A DNA stretch of 64,000 nt from Acidobacteriota bacterium (lineage in GTDB: Bacteria; Acidobacteriota; Terriglobia; Bryobacterales; Bryobacteraceae): assembly GCA_026393985.1 (NCBI GenBank), contig JAPKZB010000002.1, positions 72,122 through 136,121 of the forward strand. The letters are read 5' to 3'. How positions within the stretch are numbered: the stretch's first letter is position 1; every line of letters begins with the position of its first letter. The position numbers and the translations under genes are program-made. Below, one piece after another: positions 50,515 to 59,100 of this stretch. The notes under the pieces are model-generated. The model did not search any database. It was not told the DNA's origin and worked only from the letters and a program-made list of their open reading frames with translations.

Positions 50515-51420
50515 TCAGAGCTTCTCGGTGATGGTCACCGCTTGCGTGACCTGGAACCGGAGCAGCGTCTCGGCGGGCAGCACAGCTGGTTTGCCGCGGG
50601 TGGCCAGCACCGTTCCGGCGCCCGCCGCCCCGCCCGCTCCGGCGCCTATCGCCGCCCCTTTCCCTTTGCCCGCGATCGCGCCGATCGCTGCGCCAATCCC
50701 GGTGGCGATGCCTACCTTCGCGGCGTCACTCTTGGTGGTGTCCGGACCTTTCTGCAAAAAAGCATCGGTCACAATCGGCACCCGCTGATTGTCTGCCGTA
50801 GTGATCTCGGTCAAGGCCAACTGCAGAACCGCTACCCCCTTCACCCTCCCCGCCCGCTCCCGGTCCACGATCTTGCCGCTCACCCGCGCCCCGCGCTCGG
50901 CAATCACAAACCCATCGATCACGAGCGGTTCGGCCAGCGATGCGCTAAACGAGTCGCCCGTCGCGTTCTTCTCACTGTCGAGCGTCTCGCCCAGACGGAT
51001 GGCGATCACCGAACCCGCCTTGAGTGTTACCTTCATCGGTTCCGGCGGCGGCGGAGGAGGCGGGGGCGGCGGAGCCGCGGGGCGCGTTTGGGCTACCGGT
51101 GCCGCCGGTTCGGCGACCGGCGAATTGAGCACCGGCACCGGTACCGGCACCGGTCGGGGCGTGGCGGACGCCGTGGCGTCTGCAGTGGGAGCCGGAGCGG
51201 AAGCCGCGCCGGGCCGCTTAGCCACCGGTTTAAAGGCATGTTCGCGCACCGGTGGCGGCGCCGCCGCGGGCGCACTCGGCGGTGGAGCCGAACCGAGCGG
51301 CTGGGCTTCAATCGGCGCATCGGCAGTCGCGGCGGCCTGTGGAGCGGCGGCCGGCTTTGTACAAGAAGACACGGCGCCCACGGCTACCGCCAAACTCAAG
51401 ACAAGAATGCACTTTTTCAT
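50515..51420 (-). CDS. Proline-rich, glycine-zipper lipoprotein
   Basis: A 301-residue protein. The leader ends VSSC with a lipobox cysteine at 20, so it is probably a lipoprotein. Residues about 25-130 are Ala/Pro-rich and include a run of ten prolines, suitable for spanning the periplasm. A globular beta domain follows (LKAGSVIAIRLGETLDSEKN, AERGARVSGKIVDRERAG), and a glycine-zipper stretch (GIGAAIGAIAGKGKGAA, GAGAGGAAGAG) that may insert in a membrane ends before the C-terminal LLRFQVTQAVTI. A good RBS (AGAGGG) precedes ATG 51420. Function unknown. Confidence 0.7.
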   Translation of the reverse strand: MKKCILVLSLAVAVGAVSSCTKPAAAPQAAATADAPIEAQPLGSAPPPSAPAAAPPPVREHAFKPVAKRPGAASAPAPTADATASATPRPVPVPVPVLNSPVAEPAAPVAQTRPAAPPPPPPPPPPEPMKVTLKAGSVIAIRLGETLDSEKNATGDSFSASLAEPLVIDGFVIAERGARVSGKIVDRERAGRVKGVAVLQLALTEITTADNQRVPIVTDAFLQKGPDTTKSDAAKVGIATGIGAAIGAIAGKGKGAAIGAGAGGAAGAGTVLATRGKPAVLPAETLLRFQVTQAVTITEKL

Positions 51421-51436
51421 GATCAGACCCTCTTTC

Positions 51437-51462
51437 GTTCCTACAATGGGCGTTCGTACAAT
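51437..51462 (+). promoter_or_regulatory. Duplicated -10 element upstream of dusB
   Basis: A 15-nt unit occurs twice in tandem (cgttcctacaatggg, then cgttcgtacaatgga), giving two TACAAT boxes, 51442-51447 and 51457-51462. The second ends 6 nt before the dusB ATG. Confidence 0.45.
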
Positions 51463-51468
51463 GGAGAG

Positions 51469-52479
51469 ATGCAGGTTATCGACTTTCCGCGCGGCTACGC
51501 CATGGGCCCGGTTCCTATTCAACCGGCGACCGTTCTGGCGCCCATGGCGGGCATCACCGATACTGTCTTCCGCCGCCTGATCCGGAATCAGGGCCACTGT
51601 GGCCTCATTATGACCGAGTTCACCAGTTCACACGGCGTTGTAGGGTCAGATGGTGGCAGACGCAAGAAAAGTTTCAACTACTTGCTCTTTGAGCCCGAAG
51701 AACACCCGATCAGCTCGCAACTGTTCGGTTCCGATCCCAAGGTGATGGCCGAAGCGGCCCGCATCTGCGAAGACATCGGCTTCGATGCGGTCGACATCAA
51801 CTTCGGCTGCCCGGTCAAGAAGGTAACCAAATGCAACGGCGGCTCGGGCTGCCTGCGGGATCTTGACCTCGTCCGCAACATCCTCGAAAGTGTCAAAGCG
51901 GCCATCAAAATCCCCCTGACCATGAAGTTCCGCGCCGGCTGGAACGACCGCGAACTCGTTCACGTCAAAATGGCCCGGATGGCCGAGGACATCGGCGTCG
52001 CCGCCATGGCGCTGCATCCCCGCACCCGCGAGCAGGGCTATTCCGGCTCCGCCGATTGGACCCGCATCGCCGAGGTCAAGGATGCCGTCAAGGTCCCTGT
52101 CATCGGCAACGGCGATATTCTTACCCCCGAAGATGCCGTCCGCATGTACCGGCAGACCAACTGCGACGCGGTGATGATCGGTCGCGCGGCCTCCTCCAAT
52201 CCCTGGATCTTCCGCCAGATCGGCGAGTATCTCGCCACCGGCGAATACTGGGAGCCCAGCGAAATGGACCGCTATGAGATCATGAGCCGGTACTACCGCA
52301 TGCTCGACGAAGAGGAGATCCCCGACACGATCGGCAAGATGAAGCAGTTCGCCAGCTACTTCACGCACGGGGTGCGCAACGGCGCCAAACTGCGCGTTGA
52401 AATCTATCACGCCAAGTCCGCGCAGGAGATCCGCAGCCTCGTCGACCGCTTCTTTGCCGGCGAACTGGTGGCTGCGTGA
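51469..52479 (+). CDS. dusB: tRNA-dihydrouridine synthase
   Basis: A 336-residue FMN enzyme that reduces uridine in the tRNA D-loop. APMAGITDTVFRRL (24-37), INFGCPVKKVTKCNGGSG (110-127), MKFRAGWND and VPVIGNGDI...MIGRAASSNPWIF are the family blocks. Cys114 and Cys128 are candidates for the active site. The C-terminal helical RNA-binding region is complete. ATG 51469 lies 6 nt after a TACAAT box. rnhA starts within its stop codon (GTGA), so the two are coupled. Confidence 0.93.
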   Translation: MQVIDFPRGYAMGPVPIQPATVLAPMAGITDTVFRRLIRNQGHCGLIMTEFTSSHGVVGSDGGRRKKSFNYLLFEPEEHPISSQLFGSDPKVMAEAARICEDIGFDAVDINFGCPVKKVTKCNGGSGCLRDLDLVRNILESVKAAIKIPLTMKFRAGWNDRELVHVKMARMAEDIGVAAMALHPRTREQGYSGSADWTRIAEVKDAVKVPVIGNGDILTPEDAVRMYRQTNCDAVMIGRAASSNPWIFRQIGEYLATGEYWEPSEMDRYEIMSRYYRMLDEEEIPDTIGKMKQFASYFTHGVRNGAKLRVEIYHAKSAQEIRSLVDRFFAGELVAA

Positions 52480-52919
52480 AGAAAGTGCAGTTGATCACCG
52501 ACGGCGCCTGCCTCGGCAACCCCGGCCCGGGCGGCTGGGCCTGCGTGCTCCGCTTTGGCGAGCACACCAAAGAGATGTACGGCTCCGAGAAAGCCACGAC
52601 GAACAATCGCATGGAACTCACCGCCGCCATCAAGGGCCTGGCGATCCTCAAGGAGCAGTGCGAAGTTACCGTCACCACCGACTCCGAGTATGTCAAGAAC
52701 GGCATCACCCAGTGGATTCACGGCTGGAAGAAACGCGGCTGGGTGAAGGCCGACAAATCGCCCGTCATCAACCGGGACCTCTGGGAAGAACTCGACCATC
52801 AGGTCACCCGCCACCACACCCACTGGCACTGGACCAAAGGCCACGCCAACCACGCCGACAATAACCGCTGCGACGAACTGGCCACCCGCGCGGCGCGCGA
52901 ACAGAGCAGCCACGAGTAA
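52476..52919 (+). CDS. rnhA: Ribonuclease HI
   Basis: A 147-residue enzyme that cuts the RNA strand of RNA-DNA hybrids. Catalytic acids Asp9 (TDGAC), Glu47 (MELTAA), Asp69 (TDSEYV) and Asp133 (NNRCDEL) are all in place, and the basic protrusion (GWKKRGWVKADK) is present. It starts with a GTG that overlaps the dusB stop. Length is normal. IlvD-type gene follows after 15 nt. Confidence 0.97.
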   Translation: MKKVQLITDGACLGNPGPGGWACVLRFGEHTKEMYGSEKATTNNRMELTAAIKGLAILKEQCEVTVTTDSEYVKNGITQWIHGWKKRGWVKADKSPVINRDLWEELDHQVTRHHTHWHWTKGHANHADNNRCDELATRAAREQSSHE

Positions 52920-52934
52920 GGGAAACAGCAACTT

Positions 52935-54725
52935 ATGATTACCGATCCGAAAGAGCAGATCAAAGGACGCTTACGCAGCCGCGCCTGGTTCGATAACCCC
53001 AACGACCCGGCTAACATGGCCATCTATCTCGAGCGGATGACTAACTACGGGCTCACCCGGGACGAGTTACAGGGCGGCAAGCCCATCATCGGCATCGCCC
53101 AGACCGGTTCCGACCTCTCGCCCTGCAACCGCATCCATCTCGATCTCGCCAGCCGCCTCCGCGATGGCATCCGCGACGCCGGCGGCGTGCCGCTCGTCTT
53201 TCCCACCCATCCCATCCAGGAAAGCTGCCGCCGTCCCACCGCCTCCATCGATCGCAATCTCTCCTATCTCACCCTCACCGAAATCCTCCACGGCTACCCG
53301 CTCGACGGCGTCGTCCTCACCACCGGCTGCGACAAGACCACCCCGGCCTGCATTATGGCCGCCGCCACCGTGAACATCCCGGCCATCGTCCTGAGCGGCG
53401 GCCCCATGCTCAACAGCTATTTCAAAGGCAAACCGGCCGGCAGCGGCATGGCCGTCTGGGAGGCCCGCCGCCTCCACGCCGCCGGCGAAATCGACTACAG
53501 CGAGTTCGTCGACATGGTCGTCGCCTCCGCCCCCTCCGCCGGCCACTGCAACACCATGGGCACGGCGCTTTCGATGAACTCCCTCGCCGAAGCCCTCGGC
53601 ATGTCGCTGCCCGGCTGCGCCGCCATTCCCGCCCCCTACCGCGAACGCGGCCAGATGGCCTACGAAACCGGACGCCGCATCGTCGCCATGGTTGCCGAGA
53701 ATCTCACCCCGTCAAAGATCCTCACCCGCGAGGCCTTTGAAAACGCCATCGTCGTCAACTCCGCCATCGGCGGCTCCACCAATTGCCCGCCCCACCTCAT
53801 CGCCATCGCCCGCCACATCGGCGTCGACCTCAAGGTGGAGGATTGGGAAACCGTCGGCCACCATATCCCGCTCCTCGCCAACATCCAGCCCGCCGGCGAC
53901 TTCCTCGGCGAAGATTACCACCGCGCCGGCGGCGTGCCGGCCATCATCGGTGAACTCATGCGCGGCGGCCATATCCGCGAAAACGCCCTCACCGTCTCCG
54001 GCAAAACCGTCGGCGTCGCCTATGCCAACTGCGTCTCGGCCGACCCCATCGTGATCCGCTCGATCGACCGGCCGCTCAAAGAAGACGCGGGCTTCCTGGT
54101 CGTCAAGGGCAACCTGTTCGACAGCGCCCTCGTCAAGACCTCCGTCATCGGCCACGAGTTCCGCCACCGCTACCTCGAAAACGAAGGCGACAAAAACGCC
54201 TTCACCGGCCGCGCCATCGTCTTTGAAGGCCCCGAGGACTACCACGAACGCATTAACGACCCCTCCCTCCAGATCGACGAGCACTCCATCCTGATCATCC
54301 GCGGAACCGGCCCGGTCGGCTATCCCGGCGCCGCGGAAGTCGTCAACATGCTCCCGCCCGACGCTCTCGTCAAACGCGGCGTGAAGCAGTTAGCCACCAT
54401 CGGCGATGGCCGCCAAAGCGGCACCTCCGACAGCCCGTCCATTCTCAATGCCTCCCCGGAGGCGGCCGTCGGCGGCGGCCTGGCGTTGCTCAAAACCGGC
54501 GATTCCGTCCGCGTGGATCTCAACGCCCGGACCGTGGACGTCCTGCTGTCGGACGAGGAGCTGGCGGCCCGCCGCGAGACGATGCGCGTAGCGCCCGCCG
54601 TACCGCAGTCCCCCTGGCAGGAGCTCTACCAGAAGCACGTCGGGCAGTTGGGCGAAGGGGGCGTTCTCGAGTTCGCCGTCAAGTATCAGGATATCGGCAA
54701 GGAGATCCCCCGCCACAGCCACTAA
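52935..54725 (+). CDS. IlvD/Edd family sugar-acid dehydratase
   Basis: A 596-residue Fe-S dehydratase. Cluster cysteines Cys64 (LSPCN), Cys132 ([10 protein letters not shown]) and Cys205 ([10 protein letters not shown]) are all present. [26 protein letters not shown] and [16 protein letters not shown] match the L-arabonate/D-xylonate dehydratase subgroup rather than the valine-pathway IlvD. It acts by removing water from aldonic acids to give 2-keto-3-deoxy sugars. It follows rnhA by 15 nt and overlaps the convergent amidase gene by 4 nt. The precise sugar is unknown. Confidence 0.85.
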   Translation: MITDPKEQIKGRLRSRAWFDNPNDPANMAIYLERMTNYGLTRDELQGGKPIIGIAQTGSDLSPCNRIHLDLASRLRDGIRDAGGVPLVFPTHPIQESCRRPTASIDRNLSYLTLTEILHGYPLDGVVLTTGCDKTTPACIMAAATVNIPAIVLSGGPMLNSYFKGKPAGSGMAVWEARRLHAAGEIDYSEFVDMVVASAPSAGHCNTMGTALSMNSLAEALGMSLPGCAAIPAPYRERGQMAYETGRRIVAMVAENLTPSKILTREAFENAIVVNSAIGGSTNCPPHLIAIARHIGVDLKVEDWETVGHHIPLLANIQPAGDFLGEDYHRAGGVPAIIGELMRGGHIRENALTVSGKTVGVAYANCVSADPIVIRSIDRPLKEDAGFLVVKGNLFDSALVKTSVIGHEFRHRYLENEGDKNAFTGRAIVFEGPEDYHERINDPSLQIDEHSILIIRGTGPVGYPGAAEVVNMLPPDALVKRGVKQLATIGDGRQSGTSDSPSILNASPEAAVGGGLALLKTGDSVRVDLNARTVDVLLSDEELAARRETMRVAPAVPQSPWQELYQKHVGQLGEGGVLEFAVKYQDIGKEIPRHSH

Positions 54726-56260
54726 CGTCGGCGCTTGCCCAGCGGCGGCGTCGACGCCGGCGGCCGCCGGTGGTGCGTTGCTTGCTCGTAGGCGTAGGCC
54801 AGGTTGATCAGGGTCGCCTCGGACCAGGGGCGGCCCAGCAGCGTCATGCCCAGCGGCAGCTGGTTCCCGCGCGTGTAGCCTATGGGAACGTTGATGGCCG
54901 GAAAGCCGGTCGTCGGCGAGAACACCTGGCTGTTATCCCCGTGAGGCGTGTTGAGGTCGCCTATGCGGCGCGGCGGATTGCTCCAGGTCGGGTAGATGTA
55001 GGCGTCCAGCTGATACCTCTCCATCGCCTCCAGTACCGCCCCGCGAAACCGTTCCCGATACGCCGTATCCGCCCGGCAGGCGGCCGATTCCGGCCCGTTC
55101 ACCGGTCCGCGTTCGGCCATCTCCAAGCGCCGCTGGACGTTCGGGTGAAACTGGTTCGAACGCAGGATCTCGCCGAGCGTCTGCACCGGAACCTGCCCGG
55201 CGCGAGCGGCCAGGAAGCGTGGCAGGTCATAGGCAAATCCCATGCAAGGACCGGCCTGGCTGTCCCGGCGCAAAGCCGCAAACTCAGGAATCGGCGCAAC
55301 CTCCACCACCTTGGCCCCGGCGCGCCGAAGCTCCCCGAGAGCGCGGTTGAATACGGCCACCACCTCCGGGTCGGTTGACTCCCGCATGTAAGCCTCCCGC
55401 AGCACGCCCACCGTCGCCCCGCGCAGCGCCTGCGCGTTCAGTTGCAATGGCGGCAAGTGCTCATCGGCCCCGGCGGTAACCGCATCGTCCGGATCCGCAC
55501 CGGCCACCACGGCCAGAATCTTCGCGGCATCTTCCACCGTCCGGGTGATCGGTCCCGCAATATCGGCCAGCAGAACCAGCGGGAAAACCCCGGCGCGGCT
55601 GGTCAGGCCCATCGTCGAACGGATGCCCACCAGCGCCTGGTGCGACGATGGCCCGCGGATCGAGTTCCCCGTATCCGTGCCCAACCCGGCCAGACCCAGG
55701 TTGGCCGCCACCGCCGCGGCGGTGCCGCCGCTCGATCCAGCCGTCACGCGGTCGAGCGCGTACGGGTTCTTCGTATAGCCGGGCAGCACGGAGTTCACTG
55801 TTTCGTAAGGACTGAACGCCCATTCCGCCATCGAGGTCTTCGCCAGAATCACCGCTCCGGCCTGTCGCGCGCGGGCTACTTGAAAGGCGTCCCGCGTCGG
55901 GATGTACCGGGAGAAAACCAGCGCGCCGTTCGACGTGGGCAGCCCTGCGGTTTCAAAATTGTCTTTCACCAGCAGCGGAACGCAGTGCAGTGGGCCCGCC
56001 GGGCCGCTCCTCTGATAACGCCGGTCCAACTCCCGGGCCTCCCCAAGAGCACGAGGGTTCACCACAACCAGCGAGTTCAGCGCCGGACCCTGCTGATCGT
56101 AGGCCGCAATCCGGTCGAGATAGATCTGCACCAGACCCTCACAGCTCAGGCGCTTAGCCCGAAACGCGGCGTGCACCGCGGCGATGGTTGTCTCTTCAAC
56201 CGGAAAGGGACGCCCGGCATACAACGCCGCTACTGCGAAAAATGCCACCAGAAAACGCAT
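54722..56260 (-). CDS. Amidase signature family protein
   Basis: A 512-residue hydrolase with a signal peptide ([16 protein letters not shown]), so probably periplasmic. The Ser-cisSer-Lys triad is complete: Lys99 (LLVKDNFE), Ser176-Ser177 ([10 protein letters not shown]) and nucleophile Ser199 ([12 protein letters not shown]). Length is typical. The substrate (peptide or small amide) is not obvious. I chose the ATG at 56260 because it opens the signal peptide; TACACT on the minus strand lies 7 nt upstream. It is divergent from the kinase-TonB gene. Confidence 0.9.
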   Translation of the reverse strand: MRFLVAFFAVAALYAGRPFPVEETTIAAVHAAFRAKRLSCEGLVQIYLDRIAAYDQQGPALNSLVVVNPRALGEARELDRRYQRSGPAGPLHCVPLLVKDNFETAGLPTSNGALVFSRYIPTRDAFQVARARQAGAVILAKTSMAEWAFSPYETVNSVLPGYTKNPYALDRVTAGSSGGTAAAVAANLGLAGLGTDTGNSIRGPSSHQALVGIRSTMGLTSRAGVFPLVLLADIAGPITRTVEDAAKILAVVAGADPDDAVTAGADEHLPPLQLNAQALRGATVGVLREAYMRESTDPEVVAVFNRALGELRRAGAKVVEVAPIPEFAALRRDSQAGPCMGFAYDLPRFLAARAGQVPVQTLGEILRSNQFHPNVQRRLEMAERGPVNGPESAACRADTAYRERFRGAVLEAMERYQLDAYIYPTWSNPPRRIGDLNTPHGDNSQVFSPTTGFPAINVPIGYTRGNQLPLGMTLLGRPWSEATLINLAYAYEQATHHRRPPASTPPLGKRRR

Positions 56261-56267
56261 CGTCCCA

Positions 56268-56295
56268 GTGTAAAGCCTGGCCGGGACGATATACT
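56268..56295. promoter_or_regulatory. Divergent -10 boxes, amidase and kinase-TonB
   Basis: TACACT (minus, 56273-56268) ends 7 nt before the amidase ATG; TATACT (plus, 56290-56295) ends 8 nt before the kinase ATG at 56304. The two starts are only 43 nt apart. Confidence 0.45.
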
Positions 56296-56303
56296 TTCGG
56301 GTG

Positions 56304-57752
56304 ATGCAGCGGCTGGGTCCATATGAGTTGGTCGCCGAATTGGGGCGAGGAGGCATGGGGGTGGTCTACCAGGGCTTCGATCCGCTCATCCGCCGTTCGG
56401 TGGCGATCAAGACCCTCCGGCTCTACGATGCGCCTCCGGCCGAACGTGCCCTACTCGAAGATCGCTTGGCCCGGGAAGCGCAGTCAGCCGGCCGCTTGTC
56501 GCATCCCAACATCGTCACCATCCACCAGATTGGTTACGACCAAACGGAGATCGGCGACCGGCTGGCCTACATCGTCATGGAATACGTCCCCGGCCAAACC
56601 CTGGCCGACCGCCTGACGCAATCTCCCCCGCTCGACCGCCAAGCCACTCTGGACATTCTCGCCCAAACGGCCGACGCCCTTGATTACGCACACTCCCAGG
56701 GCGTCATCCACCGCGATATCAAACCCGCTAATCTTCTGCTCAGCCAGCAAGGACGCGTCAAGGTAGCCGATTTCGGCATCGCGAAAATCACCTCGCAATC
56801 GGTCACACAGACCGGCGCCATGCTGGGTTCGCCCTACTACATGGCCCCCGAACAGATCCGGGCCGAGGCGCTCGATGGACGCGCCGACCAGTTCTCGCTC
56901 GCCGTCGTAGCCTTTGAAATGCTCTCCGGGCAGCGTCCCTTCACCGCCGACACCCCCTCGGCGCTCGTCTACCAGATCGCCCACCTGGAAACCCCCACCG
57001 CCTCCCTCCTGCGGGCCGGCCTGTCGCCGGCTACCGTGCAGGTAATCCGCACCGCCATGGCGAAACAACCGGCCGACCGCTATGCCACGTGCCGGCAGAT
57101 GGTCGCGGCCCTCCGGGACTCTTTCCATGCCCCCTTTGCCCCCGTCCCGGCGACCCGCACGGCAGGCCGAAACACCGGGCGGCGTGGCTGGTCCGGCTGG
57201 CTATTCGGCCTGACGACTCCCATCCTGTTGGCCGCCGGCGTCCTCGGTTGGTTGCAGTATCGCGATGGTTCGTCCCCGGCGCTGCCGCTGCCCCTCTCCG
57301 CCCCGCCAACAGCCACCCCCAAGTCGAGGCCCCGGCCCGCGGCGCCCCGGCAGCAACGCTCCGAACCGGCCAGCGAAGCCGCCGTCGCTGCAGCGCCCGT
57401 AATCACCGAACCCCCACCCCCACTTCCAGAAGGTCCGGTAACAAAAGGAGCGCCCGCCGTTCTGCGCAAGGTAGACCCGGTCTACACCGAAGCGGCCCGC
57501 CGCGCCCGCATCGAAGGCGTCGTCTCCTTACGCGTCCGTGTCTCCCCGGCCGGCATACCGGAGCAGATCGAAGTCGCGCAGAGTCTCGATCCGGGTCTCG
57601 ATCAGCGCGCCATAGAAGCGCTCTCGCAGTGGCGCTTCACCCCGACTTCGGCCCCGGAAGCAAGTCCCACCTCCTGGACCGGCATCGTACAACTCAACTT
57701 CCGGTTGCTCAATCCGCCCGGCAACGCGGCGCCGACACTTCGCAAAAAGTGA
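56304..57752 (+). CDS. Ser/Thr protein kinase fused to TonB C-terminal domain
   Basis: A 482-residue protein joining a Hanks-type kinase to a TonB module. Kinase: [11 protein letters not shown] loop, catalytic Lys36, HRDIKPAN with Asp138, DFG with Asp156, APEQ; all are intact (1-275). A membrane segment ([19 protein letters not shown]) follows near residue 300, then a Pro-rich spacer, then a TonB C-terminal domain ([19 protein letters not shown], with [11 protein letters not shown] and [10 protein letters not shown]) in the periplasm. The kinase faces the cytoplasm. A possible reading is that it links phosphorylation to TonB-type energy transfer or senses outer-membrane contacts; this is inference. 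GTG 56301 is an alternative start. Confidence 0.85.
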   Translation: MQRLGPYELVAELGRGGMGVVYQGFDPLIRRSVAIKTLRLYDAPPAERALLEDRLAREAQSAGRLSHPNIVTIHQIGYDQTEIGDRLAYIVMEYVPGQTLADRLTQSPPLDRQATLDILAQTADALDYAHSQGVIHRDIKPANLLLSQQGRVKVADFGIAKITSQSVTQTGAMLGSPYYMAPEQIRAEALDGRADQFSLAVVAFEMLSGQRPFTADTPSALVYQIAHLETPTASLLRAGLSPATVQVIRTAMAKQPADRYATCRQMVAALRDSFHAPFAPVPATRTAGRNTGRRGWSGWLFGLTTPILLAAGVLGWLQYRDGSSPALPLPLSAPPTATPKSRPRPAAPRQQRSEPASEAAVAAAPVITEPPPPLPEGPVTKGAPAVLRKVDPVYTEAARRARIEGVVSLRVRVSPAGIPEQIEVAQSLDPGLDQRAIEALSQWRFTPTSAPEASPTSWTGIVQLNFRLLNPPGNAAPTLRKK

Positions 57753-57784
57753 CTGGCCGCCCCGTTGCCGGGCCGATTCCCGCC

Positions 57785-58528
57785 CTAAACCAGCGACGAT
57801 GACGCCTCTTCCAGAGCTGCCAGACACTCCCGCAGCCACGTCCGGCAGTACCGCCGCTCCGTGAAGCCCGCCTCACTCTCGCAAAACGCCGTAAACGAAA
57901 GGCTGGTCTTGTCCACGGACTGGTACACCGCACCGTCCAAAGCCGGAATCGTAATCTCCGTTGCGCCGGCAGCCAGCAGATCCTTCCGGATGTTGGAGCT
58001 TTCGTACACGTCAAACCGCGCCGCCACTCCCAGGTTCTTCACAATCACGTACTTCACATCGGAACCCAGCGCTGCAAAGCATTCCTTCAGGTGTCCTACG
58101 CTATCTACCGCTCCCCCAAGAACATAAATGATCGTGATGTCCAGTTGGCTGGCCTCGGCCTCTTCGAGCGCACCGCCCTTGTACAGCCAGTTCTTCAGGT
58201 CCTCGCCGGAGCGCGCGCCTAGATCGACCAGCGCCAGCCGGTTCGGTTTGCCGTCCATCAGGAAGTCCAAAACCGGGGCGATCGATACCGCCTTGTCCAC
58301 TTCCACCGACACCGTATGGGAGGGGTGGAAGCGAAGCAGTTGGCCCGTCGGCCCTTCGGCGTCGAAGGCCCGGAACGGGGTCTCCCGGGTGGAGAGAAAC
58401 TCGGCAACCAGGCGGGCAACCGTGGTTTTTCCCACGCCGCCCTTCTCGCCGTGCGTGATCAGCAGGCGGGGATTGGTAGGTGCCGGTACATTCTTCTGTT
58501 GTTTTTTCGGTGCTTTGGCGGTGCTCAT
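57785..58528 (-). CDS. ParA/MinD-type ATPase
   Basis: A 247-residue P-loop ATPase. GEKGGVGKTTVARL (residues 27-40) is the deviant Walker A of ParA/MinD proteins, and later LALVDLGARSGED fits the Walker B and switch region. The middle (LDITIIYVLGGAVDSVGHLKE) is less like chromosomal ParA and more like plasmid or conjugation ATPases. It is single-copy here, without parB or parS that I can see. A small helix-turn-helix gene ends 5 nt upstream on the same strand, so they form a two-gene unit. Function unknown; could be partition of a lost mobile element or positioning of some other cargo. Confidence 0.75.
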   Translation of the reverse strand: MSTAKAPKKQQKNVPAPTNPRLLITHGEKGGVGKTTVARLVAEFLSTRETPFRAFDAEGPTGQLLRFHPSHTVSVEVDKAVSIAPVLDFLMDGKPNRLALVDLGARSGEDLKNWLYKGGALEEAEASQLDITIIYVLGGAVDSVGHLKECFAALGSDVKYVIVKNLGVAARFDVYESSNIRKDLLAAGATEITIPALDGAVYQSVDKTSLSFTAFCESEAGFTERRYCRTWLRECLAALEEASSSLV

Positions 58529-58533
58529 GGCGT

Positions 58534-58914
58534 TTAAAGGTCCTCGATGCGTGAAAATGGGTGACTTTTCGATTTGGGTTGGATCGCTTGACCAAGCGAT
58601 TGACGGAGAAGTTTCCGGCGCACGGACGGCGCCAGTAGGGCGGAGAGCTGAACGGTGGTTAACGCCCACGCCGGGGTCGGGGCTCTGGCTGCAAGCCAAT
58701 CTTCCACCTCCTCGCGCGAAACGTCGATGATGCGGCTCAGTTCGGACGCGGTCAGGCCAGCTAGCTCCATCTCGCTCCGCAGAAGCGAGGGTTCGACCGC
58801 GGCATAACCTCCAAGCGGCGTAACAGCCGCAAGCGAACGCAACTCCGACAACTCTTTTTCGAGATCGTCGAGCAGTTGCAAAATTGTGTCCATGGATGCG
58901 CACGGTTCAGCCAT
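58534..58914 (-). CDS. Small helix-turn-helix protein beside the ParA-like gene
   Basis: A 126-residue protein; residues 1-40 look helical (ILQLLDDLEKELSELRSLA) and could form a coiled coil. Residues about 48-75 (SEMELAGLTASELSRIID, then VSREEVEDWLAARAP) fit an XRE-type helix-turn-helix. The basic C-terminus (RRKLLRQSLGQ) may help bind DNA. It precedes the ParA-like gene by 5 nt and probably regulates it or acts as its DNA-side partner. Start could instead be the in-frame Met at 58893. No family name can be given. Confidence 0.6.
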   Translation of the reverse strand: MAEPCASMDTILQLLDDLEKELSELRSLAAVTPLGGYAAVEPSLLRSEMELAGLTASELSRIIDVSREEVEDWLAARAPTPAWALTTVQLSALLAPSVRRKLLRQSLGQAIQPKSKSHPFSRIEDL

Positions 58915-58942
58915 TAAGCGACAACAGCAACGAGAGCGACCT

Positions 58943-58971
58943 GGAGGGAGTCAACCAGCATGTTGCCCTCC
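58943..58971. repeat. Hairpin upstream of the HTH gene
   Basis: GGAGGG (58943-58948) pairs with CCCTCC (58966-58971), and inside it CAAC (58952-58955) pairs with GTTG (58962-58965), with a 4-nt bulge between the stems. It lies in the 186-nt divergent spacer and may be an operator for the HTH protein, or an RNA stem. Confidence 0.4.
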
Positions 58972-59100
58972 CATGATACTACCGCCGGTGGCGTATTGAG
59001 TAGAGCGCGCAACAAGGGAATGTGGCCAGCCTGCCGCTCCTCGTCGCCAACCCCTGCACGCGCTCGTGATACCCTGCAATCGCGGAACCCGCTCTCTAAT

